Shown one piece after another: positions 1-11,252 of a stretch of DNA of 64,000 nucleotides. The stretch's first letter is position 1. Each line of letters begins with the position of its first letter. The DNA is taken from positions 801,896-865,895 of the forward strand of contig CABFPE010000122.1 in the NCBI GenBank assembly GCA_900660155.1, read 5' to 3'. The notes under the pieces are model-generated. The model did not search any database, was not told where the DNA came from, and was given only the letters and a program-made list of their open reading frames with translations. The stretch is from Hofstenia miamia (taxonomy: Eukaryota; Xenacoelomorpha; Acoela; Hofsteniidae). A program made the translations under genes and the position numbers.

Positions 1-2544
1 TAGAAGTTATTAAAAAAGCGTATAATTCATTTCTCAACCGCTGCAATCTGTGTATTGAAAGTAATGGAGGACACATTGAACACTTGCTTTAATTTTATGT
101 TTGTTGTTAGTAATATCATTAGTGTTTATTTTAATCATTATTTTTCGTTATGATTGAGTTTAAAAAACGGCGGGGAGATCGCGAACACCCTGTATATGAG
201 AGAGAGACACTCTTATATACAACAATGACTAAAACTAGATCCGCCAAATGGGTCAATTGACCAGAAATTGAAATGTTTAAGCAAATGCTGGCACTTCTAA
301 TGTTGAACATAAAACTGCTAGGAGTTATACAGGCCATTTCAAAATTCCAGACTATATTTTTTAAAGTTACTGATTCAATTGAAATCAAGAAAGAAAAATG
401 ACTGTATCTTCTAAACATTCAGATTTCAAAGTAGAGTTGTTATTGAAATTGGGATCAATCAACAATGATTTTTGTGTGACGAGTATTTTGGAATTTGAAC
501 GCATTTTACCAGCTTAGAATCAAATCATGAGAAAATGCCATTCACTGACTACGAAAGCGATAAGTCGTAACAATTGCTTTTAAAATGTAAATACACATGG
601 GGCATTTATAAATTATAATTCACATGAGATAAAGCGATTTAAACTGCTAATAGTTCATTCAGTTACTAATCGAAAAATCTATCATTCATGGCAATGAAAT
701 AAACAACCATCGCCAAGCCGCAACTGGAAATTGAATAATAAACAAGGGGGGAAATGAATTGGGCATAGCCACAACGGCCCCGCCTGTGTTTCTGCGGGTT
801 GTGTAAGATTTCTTAAAAATTTGCGGGTGTGCTGTGGGTTGGACAAAATATTTCAAATGTAGGGGTAAATTTCCGTGTATAATTTTATTTTATTTTTTGG
901 CTGTCACCACTGCATTGACATGTGCAGAGACAAATATTGTGATGCTACTTAATACATTGTATGACATTCAAATTTATATTTGAAAGTAAATTGGGAGAGA
1001 AACAACATGGGTCGGAAGTGGTTTTCTCAGTTTTGATGAGTCATTGATACAATATAGAATTGATAATTACATTCACTCAAAAATCTTTTACTGAATTAAT
1101 GCAGCAAAGTCTTTTTGTTGTTCTGTAAACTTAAATGGACACCTCAAATATAAATTACTATTCAATCCTAACTATTCCTTTTGCTGGATTTATAAATTTT
1201 TGTGCTACCGTGCTAAAATTTTGAGCCTTTGGCGCCTTAATGGGGTTAGGTTGTCTATCTAAATAGAATCAATTAAGGCTAGTTGTTGCTTCCATAGCTT
1301 TTTTTACTTCCTGATTATCTAAACATAAGGAATTGAGGATGCTTAAAACTTTTTTTAAAAAATTTGAAATCTCAATGAAAAATGGTTAAGCTTTTCAAGA
1401 CTAAAGCCACAGCAATACGCATGTGCATATTTTTTTATGATATTGAATAACTTTCAAAAAATTTGCGAGTGCTATGCGGGTATGATTTTTGTTGGCTTCG
1501 GGTGTGAGTATGGTAGAGATCCACGCCGCCGCCGCCAGACAAAGATTGCATGCGTCGCCGCTGCAAAAAATCAAACGGCATATACCCTAATGACTTATTT
1601 CATGTGAAAACTTATTACGGGAGGTTGAATTTTGTTATTTAGTCATTCAATTTTGATATAATTTAAACCATACGCTTAGAGATAAAAGATTTTTCAATTA
1701 GTACCAAGTTACAGCAAGCTGATAATGGTGGGGTAGGTCTATGACAGAGATGGAAGTGGGGCAGATTTTTGTGAACTAGCCTGCCTCGCTACAGACGTTG
1801 TGTTCTGCCCCATTTCCACTTGCTGACATCTGCCCCACGCTTTATTTCCCCCGCCCGAAAGTGCCCATCCTAAAAATTTCTGCTCCAAAAATTACTTGCG
1901 ATATATTATTACCCCATATTTGTTCTATTTGAATTTTCATAGCACTACTATCTTTTACTGTAGCTGATGAGAGAGAGAACATCTTCTTCTGGTGATGACC
2001 AGTAGAAAAGCATATTCATTTTGAATCAGCTTTAGTGGCCAATAGCTTAATGATGTAAACAAAACATAGAGTGGGCACATGTATCAAAAAGACATGTGTT
2101 TGTTAATATGTGGTTTTTTGGATTGATTCAATTATTTCAGCTCAAAATATTCGTTCTTTTTTAACTCCAATCGCGAAATTTTAATTATGTGCCCTAACTT
2201 TCTTGGTGCACTCTAGCTGCATTGGTATGTTATGTATATTAAAATTGTATTTTGCGCATACGCCGATTCACGCCACCGCTGCCCGACCAAAATGGGGTAC
2301 ATGCCTCCGCCACCTAATACAGGAACAGCGTGGAGTTCTAGAGTATGGGTTGGGTACAGCTCACGACGGCGTAAATAACTTAGGTCGCCTTGGTACAGTT
2401 TTCTTAAAAATGTCTGGGTTTGGGTTGGTTACAGACGCTGCAGGTACGAGAATCTGCACCTACGTCCACCCTTGATGATAATACAACTCCACGAAATTCA
2501 CGAACTTTAACTTTCATTAACCTCCTCGATAAATTCTAAATTAT
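1..2544. other. Intergenic, no supported gene
   Basis: No convincing coding exon is seen. The stretch is AT-rich apart from three GC-richer patches near 770-860, 1460-1570 and 2260-2470. These share a loose motif of TTAAAAAT followed by a G-rich run (GGGTNTGGGTTGG type), as seen in decayed ends of small DNA transposons. None could be paired with a clean terminal repeat or target duplication, so no element is named. Confidence 0.5.
1745..1825. repeat. Short imperfect palindrome with GGGGCAG arms
   Basis: The left arm CAGAGATGGAAGTGGGGCAG faces a right arm whose reverse complement is CAGCAAGTGGAAATGGGGCA. The ends are typical of a tiny hAT-like inverted-repeat element of 81 bp. The 8 bp on either side (gtctatga and acatctgc) do not match, so a transposon origin is not shown. 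It could also be an isolated hairpin. Confidence 0.45.
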
Positions 2545-3097
2545 CGGTTCCGATTAATCACTACAGATCCGATCATTAATCGGTTAATCTGACATTTGAA
2601 AGTGAGATAATCTCAAAATTCGTTGTTAGATATTTCAATAAAATTTAACATGCATGAACATATCCTTTCCTTCATGCCATATTCTAATTGGTGAATATGC
2701 GTACTTCCATTGCTTGGTAGATTCGTACTCAAGTTTTAATAACCACTACAAAAAATTTATGGGCTAATATGAATCTTTAAAAGCTCCAATTAAAGTCTTA
2801 CCTCATTCGATTTGTATTTAGTTTATTGTAAGTGTTAATATATAAAAGTTGTTGCTACCTTCTTTCAAAATGTAATAGAATCAATTTCAATAAGAGTCAG
2901 TTTAACTATTAAGTATCTCAGAGATTTTATCATAGACATGAATTGTCGATGGCATGTATCTAACAAATGGTTAGTAAAATGAAAATTATAAAACCGAGTA
3001 ACCGATAATATTTGAGACTAATCTATTTTGTAAATTCATCGTCTTCTATTCAAATTTTGATATTCTAATCGATTAATAGCAATGATTAATCGGAACG
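2545..3097. repeat. Inverted-repeat-bounded AT-rich segment
   Basis: CGGTTCCGATTAATCA at 2545-2560 is matched in inverted orientation by TGATTAATCGGAACG at 3083-3097. Extra copies of the ATTAATCGG core lie just inside both ends. The roughly 550-bp interior is AT-rich with no open frame. This is the structure of a non-autonomous DNA transposon with subterminal repeats. The exact termini and a target duplication could not be fixed. Confidence 0.4.
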
Positions 3098-3268
3098 TTT
3101 TTCAATTCTACAAAAATTCTGCTCTTTACATTCGAATACAAAAAATTTGCTTATTCCTCACTGGAATGGAAACCACTGTAATTTTAATTGTTGTTTATTA
3201 TGAAAATATATTATCTCTGACTTAAGAAGGGTCATTTAGAAAAGACAGATCTAAATCAGTATTTTAGG

Positions 3269-4813
3269 TAGAGCCATTAGTAAAAAGCATTGTTTATATC
3301 ATATCAATACTCTTGCACATACTTGGAGTAGCGATTTTTATGAAAAAATTTCTCAACACCAATTGGAGACTTTTAGTAATCATAACGCATGTGATTGTTA
3401 CGCTTTTGGAACTGCCCATCGTTACAATGACTGTTTTCAATATCATGAGAAGCCAATATTTGTGGTTTCTTGATGACATAGCTGATGGAATAATAAGCCA
3501 TTGGATAAACTTGATTATAAATTTGATCACAATTGAATATGCCACACCCGGAACAGAAGGTATGAAAATTTATATTTATATCTCAATAGAATGTATATAT
3601 TAATAAGATTAGCTTTTGACATTTTAGGAAAGAGACATTAAGACTATTTGAAACTAAAACTATTGTTGACTTTGGAATAGATTTTTTGTTCCCATTTTGC
3701 TAATTCCCACTGCCCCACAGAAATATGTCACTGTTCCCACTTTTTCCCATAAGCAACAGAATCAAATCACTTTAAACTAGTGGTGGTAACGATTAATTTA
3801 CTATTAGCAGTTAAAATTTAATTACGTAAAGATTCATTAATTTTTAATTTAATCAAGCTTCTGCACTAACATTTTTTGACAAATTCCGTTACCTGGAAGA
3901 AATGGAATATTATCACAAACACACCAGCATATTAACAGTATTTGGTACAGGCGCTGTGTTAATATTGTAACCAGCAGAAGTAAAAAAATCGTTCAAACGG
4001 AACTGATTACGTGAATATACATGTGTATGTAAATATTTTAAAAAGCCAATGGTAAGTCCAATGATTTCTTAAGATAAGAGATGGAAGGCATTTTTTTTTC
4101 AATAATTATTATTATTAATTCTCTGTCAAATATCTCAGAAACCGAGTCTGAATGTCTGTAAATGAAAAAAATTGTGAGACTTTTTACAGAGACCTCTATT
4201 CCTATTACATAAGAACTTTGGTTTAATTTTCTTTTGGTGCATGACTAAACAATATTTCGAATTTTGTCAGCAATTTTTTTTATATTGTCAAAAAAGTAGT
4301 GCAAAAAACTATAATTTGGTGTATTCTATAGTAAACTATAGTGTGTAGTAACGTTCAAAGCAATTGATCCAAACTAATCACTATTACAGTGAAAATTTGT
4401 TACATTTTCAAAAAATTCATTGTTGTATCTTGTGGGAATAGCTTTACAGTAGATCTGATATCAATGAGAAGGGAATGAGTTGAAACAGGTTTTTGAGTTT
4501 TCCGTGTGTAATAAACTTTATTTATATTATATCATTTCTAGGTATCTGCTATGCATTTTACTGGGGCACATATACAATAAGTTCCTCACTTTCAAATTCT
4601 ATCTCCAATCTCATGTTCAGTCAATTTGATATAATGGAGGACTATCGCTACCTCAATGATTCTTTTTCTGATCGTGTAGTTGTCTATATGTCCTTCATAA
4701 TAGTCTATTGCGGAAGAATGCTAGTCATTGCAGCGGTGTTCTTATTGCCCAAGCAAAAAGCCCATGCACAGAAACTGAAGAAGAATGGTGAAGAATCTAC
4801 ACATAAATGGTAG
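3269..4813 (+). CDS. Multipass membrane protein, last two exons (partial)
   Basis: I read two exons, 3269..3559 and 4542..4813. The first follows TATTTTAG and ends G|GTATGA in phase 1. The second follows TCATTTCTAG and starts in the matching phase, giving a spliced Gly codon. Together they encode about 187 residues ending in KKNGEESTHKW and a TAG stop. The product has about four hydrophobic segments: one starting near HCLYISILLHILG, one near LLVIITHVIVTLLELPIV, one spanning the splice site around INLIINLITIEY, and one near VYMSFIIVYCGRMLVIAAVF. A lysine-rich tail follows, likely cytosolic. At least one upstream exon is needed because the first visible exon begins in phase 1. I do not recognise the family. 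An AATAAA 150 bp downstream fits the gene end. Gene reality is fairly well supported by phase and hydropathy; function is unknown. Confidence 0.6.
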
Positions 4814-4961
4814 AATTTATAATTCTAACTTACATAGGGCTTTGTGAATCTCGAACTAGGGAATCAATAATTTCTTAGTTGAAAATTTAAGGAATTTTTT
4901 TCATGGATGATAAGTATTGAAAGACTAATACTTTATTTCTTAATTGTTCGATCTTAGGATC

Positions 4962-4967
4962 AATAAA
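4962..4967 (+). promoter_or_regulatory. Candidate polyadenylation signal
   Basis: AATAAA lies about 150 bp after the stop of the membrane-protein gene on the same strand. In AT-rich DNA the hexamer occurs often by chance, so only its position supports it. Confidence 0.35.
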
Positions 4968-7138
4968 ATGGAATGCAGATTTTAAGATTAATAGTACTTA
5001 GAAAGAATAATTTATTGGAGAAGTAAGGCAAGGAAATGACATATTTCGATTCACCACAGAAAATATGAACACAGCTTAAAAAAACTGACAGTTAACTAGT
5101 GTTCAAAATTATTTCTAATGTAAATTTTTACGATGTCTTTCGTTAATTCCTATAAGTGCACCATTTATTGTTATTTATTATTTTAATAAATAATATTCTT
5201 ATATAGATCTTTTGTTTTCTCGAACTTAAAAGATTGGTAAATAAAAAAATGCTTTAATTTACAGTAATCTACGTGAAATGCGTAGGTAAATTATCAGTGC
5301 AAGGATGAGCAACCCAATGTGAAATATATTACAATCTGAGTTAGTGCATAGAGTCAGTGATGTCCATTTATAATTTCTTTAAAAGATTATTTAAAGGATC
5401 CTGTAAATTATCCTTGCATTCAATGCCAATAGTTTTAAGGAAATCCCTTAAATTATCCTGTTGGAATTTACTATTTTTTTACAGAAAACACTTTACTCAT
5501 TCAAGTCGTAGCCAGGCCAAATTCAGCTTAGCCTTCTGCCATCCAAACACCTACCATACTTAACCCGCTTACCAATTAGCGATTTTCGTACAAAGCGTAA
5601 AATTTATGGGTTTCACACACTATCATCTGCTACAGCCAAAGATCCTCTTCAGTGCTTCTTAATTTTTTTTAAACTAGCACATTTGACAGCATCCCATATA
5701 TATTTCTACACAAAAACAGCATAATGGATTATCAATGAACAACCTAAAACTTCAATGGCAATATTTAAGATGTTTGCAAAAGGTAACTCGGATGTTTTAC
5801 AGAATATAGTTCACAATTTTTTCTAAACGTTTACCTTTTCCTTTAAGCATGAATTTTCGCTTAAAAAATTTAAAGGGACATCACTGGGTAGAGGCATGCT
5901 CAGAATATTTCTACATTACATTATCTAGTTAGTAAAAGGTAGTCCGTTTTACAATGTAATAACACAATTTACTAAGGACTAAAAATTTAAAAGACCCCTA
6001 ATGTTTTAAATTTGCTTCTTCTCCTTTTATAGTTTCAAGAATCTTTAAAATATGTTGAGTTGTAGTTTTAGAAAGGCAATGATCTTATTCTTACCTATTG
6101 AATTTGTTTTATATGGCAAATCCCAGCATTGGAAAATCCAGTTTGAGGATGCAAATGCTGGTATTGACTGAAGTGTAAATAACATTGTATTCGTATTTTG
6201 TGTCCATGTTCTTAATTTTCTCAAAGATTTCTGATTCTTAGATTATAAATGAATATGTTTTGTTGAAGTATAATTGTTTTTAACTTGATTTTTTTTACTT
6301 TTTAAAAAAATGGCATATAAATCTTATTCAAGATATAAACTTTAGGTACAATGTTGCTTTTTTGATTGGCATCATGGTGTGCTTTGTGCTATCATTCATT
6401 TTAAATCTTCTACCACAATTTAAATCAACAAGGTGCTTAATGATTGCAGGAGGACCTGGATGCAAATAAATGGACACATCTTTATCATATTACGTGTACA
6501 GTATACTGCTTTGTACATAACCATCTTATATTGTGTGTTAATACATTGTGTAAGTTACAAATGAAAAGAAAGGAAAATATATACTAAATTGTTGTTAAAT
6601 TGAATATTCAGTCTCGAGTTCCTTTTTAACCTGATGCAGAGGTGTGTTAAGGAGGAGCTTTGGTTCAGCAAATTCTAAAAGTTTTGAATTGCTTTTCCCA
6701 AATTACATACTAGATTCACTCTTAAGCAGGTGGCATGCTTACGAGATGTATATTATATGCATATAATTCAATATTTCAATACTTCGAAATCATACAATGA
6801 AATTTTTTAGTTTAAAAACATGTACACTACAAATTATTTTACTACCCGTCATGTCATGTTCAATTGTTCATCAAATTGCTCATTCGAAATGATGAAATAA
6901 CATTGCTCTTTAAAACTATTTTGAAGACTGATAGTAGATATTAAGTGGGGAGAATTACAAAACTGTTTGGGATCAATTATATCTTGAATTAACCTTAAAA
7001 TGACAATTATGAAAATTGCACTCTTTTAAACAAGAAGAAAAAACCAAATTGAAACACCTTGAAAAAAATTTTACGTTTGTGTATTTTATGTATATATATA
7101 TATATATATGACGCTAAATAATTTGGTGATGCGTATAT
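4968..7138. other. Intergenic, no supported gene
   Basis: AT-rich sequence with only short chance open frames. No splice-flanked exon, RNA gene or complete transposon was recognised. A (TA)n tract lies near 7090-7110. Confidence 0.5.
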
Positions 7139-7350
7139 CTGGGGCTAAGTAAAAAGTACCTATTTAGCACCAATTTTAAACGTAGTATACAGAAAAAAAA
7201 TTTTCAGTTAGATTTATTAAAAAATTCCTGTGTATAGATTGTTTACAATATCTAGACAAAAAATTTATAGGCCTGCTAAAAAACTACTTTATTCACACCA
7301 ATTGGTGCTAAATATAAGGGAAAGTTCGATAAATGGGGCTAAGTAATACA
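7139..7350. repeat. Segment with direct and inverted GGGGCTAAGTAA / TTAGCACCAA repeats
   Basis: GGGGCTAAGTAA occurs at both ends, near 7141 and 7338, in direct orientation. Just inside, CCTATTTAGCACCAA (about 7159-7173) is matched in inverted form by TTGGTGCTAAATATAAGG (about 7301-7318). The nested arrangement suggests a small foldback element. No terminal target duplication is evident. Confidence 0.4.
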
Positions 7351-7531
7351 TATGGGATTAAAATTCAGCTCCATTGACAAGACTGCAAGTACCGGTAGGG
7401 CTTCTATGTAGGCTTTGCACGAACAAAACTACTAATTAACGCAAACAAGTTAAGGTAAAGTTCCTCAGTGCATTTCTAAAAATGCAGTACGCTAGCAAGA
7501 AAACAATATATCAATAATTATTTTTCGTTCT

Positions 7532-9676
7532 TTAACAACTATCCACAATTCCAAAGTGGCGCAAGAATGCATTCTCCAAAGGCTCACGTCCTCTAAAATC
7601 TCGAAAACTATCAGCTGCAGGGCGGCCACCTCCAGTTTCGAGAATAGTTTCTTTAAATCGTAATGCCCTTTCCTTAAACTCTGGTGTACCGTATTTACTT
7701 AGGACAAAATCAGCTGCATCCAACGCCATCACTTCTGCCCATTGATATGAGTAGTAGCCCGCGGTGTACGACCCACCAAAAATGTGAGAAAACGTGCAAG
7801 GAAACAAATTTCCGTACTTAAATGAGTCAATTCCAATAGAGTACTTACGTGAAATATTGACAAATATTTCATACCATGGTACGTTGTGCTGTTTAAAAAC
7901 TTCCAAATCAAAAGCGGATAGCTTTAATTGTGAAAGCAATCTAAGACCGGAAAAAGATTTCTGGGCTTCCAAATATCTTTGAAGAAGCGAACTCCTAATT
8001 GGTTTATCCGTTTTTATATGACGACTTAATGATAACAATATTGTAACATTATTTGTAAAAGCCTCAAGATATTGGCTTGGAAATTCAACGGCGTCCCATT
8101 CAATAAGATTTATTCCCGATGCTTGACTGTACTTTACTTTGGTTAGAAGAGCTTGGAGTGTATGACCCATTTCATGAAAAATGGTTGAGATGTCTCCCAA
8201 ATCAAATGTTTCAGAAGTATCAGTATTTGAGGACAAAAATGCAATCGGATGATGATGTAATACTTCTGACTTTGTTTGAAAAACAGACATCCAAGAACCA
8301 TCCTGTTTTCTTCCAGGCCTACTTATAATGTCAAAATAAAACGACCCCAAATACGTATTTGAGCTGTTGAATATGTCATAAAGTTTCACATCAGGGCTAT
8401 ACGTCTGATAGTCTCCGGTTGATTCAATGATTTTAATATTATACATTCCACCAACGAAATCCAACATTTTTTCTATTACAAATTCTTTTGGAAAGAATTT
8501 TTTAATTTTTGCTTTTTTAATTTTGAATTTTTTTTCGTTGAATCTCTTTAAGTAATAAGACAAGTCCCAAGGCTTCATTTTGATTTTGTCTGTTTTGTGT
8601 ACAAATTTTTTTAATATGCGCATTTCCTTGCGGGCTTTTTTTAGAGCGCATGACGTAAGTTTTTTAATAAATTTCATTGCATTACTGTAATTCGCTGCCA
8701 TTTTATGGCTTAATGAAAGTTCTGTGTATGAGGAGAAACCAAGTAATTCTGCTTTCTCTTGATATAGAGCCCGCATTTCTTCTATAACTTTTGAATTACT
8801 ATAAGGTTCTTTTCCTGCAATTCTCACAGCGTGACTGTATACGGTTTTTCTTAACATTCTGTTGTCTGCATAACGAATCAAGGGAAACGCCACAGTGTTA
8901 TCAAGGCTTACTAACCAAGGACCACTTCTTGCAGATCCTTTGACATTATGTTTTTTAACTGCATTTGAATGCATAATTTTTAGTAAATATTCCGGTATGC
9001 CCTTTACAATCTGCTTGGATTTCAATAGAAGACTAAACTGCTTAGTAGACTTCATAATATTTGATTGAAATTTTAAAGTAGACTTACTCAATGCTACGCT
9101 AATATAATTTAAGCGTAGTTGTTTATCATGAGGAAGTTCCACACCTGATTCAATGTAACTGTTGTAGCTTGCTTTAATAATTCTTTGCTGTATGGGAGAA
9201 AATTCCTCTTTCTTAGAAAGCAAGATCTTAGTGGCATTGAAAAGATGTCTGCTTGTAGCAATTTCATTTGCAATTTTCGATAGTTCCTCTTCTTCAATTA
9301 AAGCCTGTATGTCATCATTGTTGTAAAGACTGTGTAATTCTTGTAGCAATCCAAAACTATACTCCAAAGGTGCATTATACATTTCCATTGATTCAAACAC
9401 TGTGCTCCATGTCACTTCGGTTTCTAATGTTCGGCACAGATTGCGATAATTAACTTTAAGAAATTGTAGGGAGCAATCCAGAGCACTCCTTAAATTATTC
9501 ATTGTAATTTCATTAAATTTTGGTAAGCAATGAATTGCTAAAGCGGGATTTGAGAGAAACTCAGCTGTACAATTATCTGGAATAATGACATCATCAGAGT
9601 AACTAATCCAACATGTGTTCGCAATAGACTGCACTCTGAATATTACATCTGATAAAAGGAACATCAGTAATAGCAT
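7532..9676 (-). CDS. Secreted M3-family metallopeptidase, oligopeptidase A type (paralogue 1)
   Basis: A single uninterrupted 714-codon frame encodes a zinc oligopeptidase of family M3, which cleaves short peptides inside a deep channel. The zinc motif is HEMGH at residues 501-505, with the third ligand Glu531 in WDAVEFPSQYLEAF. The late His/Tyr block FSHIFGGSYTAGYYSYQWAEV matches the substrate-binding loop. The ending RDFRGREPLENAFLRHFGI aligns with the C-terminus of bacterial OpdA/PrlC, so it belongs to that branch rather than thimet oligopeptidase or mitochondrial intermediate peptidase. Residues 1-17 (MLLLMFLLSDVIFRVQS) form a signal peptide, and Asn-X-Ser/Thr sites follow, so secretion is expected; most M3 enzymes are cytosolic. 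No intron interrupts about 2.1 kb of coding sequence, unlike the other host genes here. Residues about 345-400 are very lysine-rich. Partner: the + strand paralogue at 53.6 kb. Family certain, secretion likely, physiological role unknown. Confidence 0.95.
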   Translation of the reverse strand: MLLLMFLLSDVIFRVQSIANTCWISYSDDVIIPDNCTAEFLSNPALAIHCLPKFNEITMNNLRSALDCSLQFLKVNYRNLCRTLETEVTWSTVFESMEMYNAPLEYSFGLLQELHSLYNNDDIQALIEEEELSKIANEIATSRHLFNATKILLSKKEEFSPIQQRIIKASYNSYIESGVELPHDKQLRLNYISVALSKSTLKFQSNIMKSTKQFSLLLKSKQIVKGIPEYLLKIMHSNAVKKHNVKGSARSGPWLVSLDNTVAFPLIRYADNRMLRKTVYSHAVRIAGKEPYSNSKVIEEMRALYQEKAELLGFSSYTELSLSHKMAANYSNAMKFIKKLTSCALKKARKEMRILKKFVHKTDKIKMKPWDLSYYLKRFNEKKFKIKKAKIKKFFPKEFVIEKMLDFVGGMYNIKIIESTGDYQTYSPDVKLYDIFNSSNTYLGSFYFDIISRPGRKQDGSWMSVFQTKSEVLHHHPIAFLSSNTDTSETFDLGDISTIFHEMGHTLQALLTKVKYSQASGINLIEWDAVEFPSQYLEAFTNNVTILLSLSRHIKTDKPIRSSLLQRYLEAQKSFSGLRLLSQLKLSAFDLEVFKQHNVPWYEIFVNISRKYSIGIDSFKYGNLFPCTFSHIFGGSYTAGYYSYQWAEVMALDAADFVLSKYGTPEFKERALRFKETILETGGGRPAADSFRDFRGREPLENAFLRHFGIVDSC

Positions 9677-10203
9677 ATTTGAGTAACAAAATTTGAATAT
9701 CTAATATTCAATGTTACATTAAGAACAAACCATTTGTGCACTAGATTGCCAAAATCTGTTCGAACATGGTGTGTGCAACATCATTTAATTGGCTAATTAT
9801 GCCATTAATAAAGCATCATTATCAGAAAGATAACTAATGTTCATCATCCTTACGCATCATGGAAATGAAAATTGGTGTATAAGGGCGGGCGCGGCAAAAT
9901 ATTTGATTTCCCCTTATCATTACATCAATATCTATAATCCCAAACCGCAATGTTTGATTATTGTTATTGATTTTGCAGACAACTTCCCAAAACACACCCA
10001 AGTGTAATCAAATCTATTTCCACTCAACATATCCCTGATGTATGCGCTCGGTCTTAATATACCATTTCCAAATCTGATCACATCATATGAAGAAATTCGG
10101 CATGTAATATTAGTTGACAGCCCAAATTTGTTTTTGATTAACTGTTATTTCACTTAAGCTTTACGTATATATATATATATATATTATAGTGCAATACATT
10201 TAG

Positions 10204-11039
10204 GTAGGTGCCTTTGTGAATTACAAAAGAAACTGTGTTTGGTTGAATGGAGAATCATTTTGTAATCGTTCTTCCATATTGAATATTAACAAGTGTCTCT
10301 ATATGCACAACCGAAGGTGCTATCTTTCAGATTGTAATTCCGCACATGATATTTATCCACTTTGTTATACTAAATCTCGAGATCATTGGGATCACAGTTG
10401 TACAAATAAGTATTGTTATGGTGTTGAAAGAATTTCAGTAAAAAATTGGAAAGAAGCAAATACTATTTGTAGAGAGAGTGGCTATATTGGAATGGCATAT
10501 TTCATTGATGCAAACGAGCAAAACTTTCTGCTTAGCATGCATCCAATGATAAATATTATGATTGGCGCGATATCTAGAAAGGAGGGACAAATAGAATGGC
10601 TATTTGGCAAAAAAGGTATTCCAAGCAAAGATATTATAATTTATCACCAACAGCCATTAGGTTGCTATTATTCTGAAAAAAATAAGATGAAAGAAGATGC
10701 CAATTCTAATAATGTAAGACCATATGCTTGATTTGTATCATCAAGTCGTTGATTTTGAAATTAGAAAAAATTCTCATTTTACCAGAATGAAAATACAAGA
10801 AATCTATTTAATATCAGACTCTGTGCCGTTTATTTCTGTAATGAGCAATATAAAAAGTGCTACTGCATAACAAGAATCAAAACTAAATGGGGCTACTGCT
10901 CAAGTCTTCTTGGTAGTGGGTGGCAATTAAATATAGTAAACACAGATGAAGAGTATAATACACTGATCAACCATATTGGAGACTATTCTGATAAATTGTG
11001 GATTGGCTATACAAATTTTATTAATACAAACAGGCCGAG
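10204..11039 (+). CDS. C-type lectin domain protein, two internal exons (partial)
   Basis: Exon 10204..10713 follows TACATTTAG and ends AATAAT|GTAAGA in phase 0. A 72-bp intron ends TTTTACCAG. Exon 10786..11039 resumes in phase 0 and ends CCGAG|GTAAGC in phase 2. The spliced product has parts of three C-type-lectin-like domains. The end of one has VWLNGESFC and later CYLSDC. A middle one starts CYGVERISVKNWKEANTIC and contains IEWLFGKKG and QPLGCYYS. The start of a third has CYCITRIKTKWGYC and DKLWIGYTNF. Such domains bind sugars or proteins and are common in secreted or surface proteins. Without the small intron the frame would stop at 10732, so the splice matters. Flanking exons were not found, so this may be the middle of a longer gene or a surviving piece of one. 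It is divergently oriented about 0.5 kb from the M3 peptidase start. Confidence 0.65.
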
Positions 11040-11199
11040 GTAAGCTTTACTTAAGATATCATATATAATGAAGAAGCAAAAAATTACTAGCAAGCTAAAT
11101 ACGTTTTAAACGAGAAAGAAAAAGCAGTGGTTAATTATCTTAAAAATGACTAATTAGACATCAGAAACTTGTCGATAACCTATGATGATATACCCATAA

Positions 11200-11202
<3 letters not shown>

Positions 11203-11249
<47 letters not shown>
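11203..11249. repeat. (TA)n microsatellite
   Basis: About 23 uninterrupted TA units directly visible. Confidence 0.95.

Positions 11250-11252
<3 letters not shown>

Noticed and set aside
1500-2475. GC-rich patches that might be exons (GCCGCCGCC near 1530; the frame at 2203-2475)
   Set aside because: No splice sites in phase and no protein motif. The patches share a G-rich motif with each other, more like worn repeat sequence.
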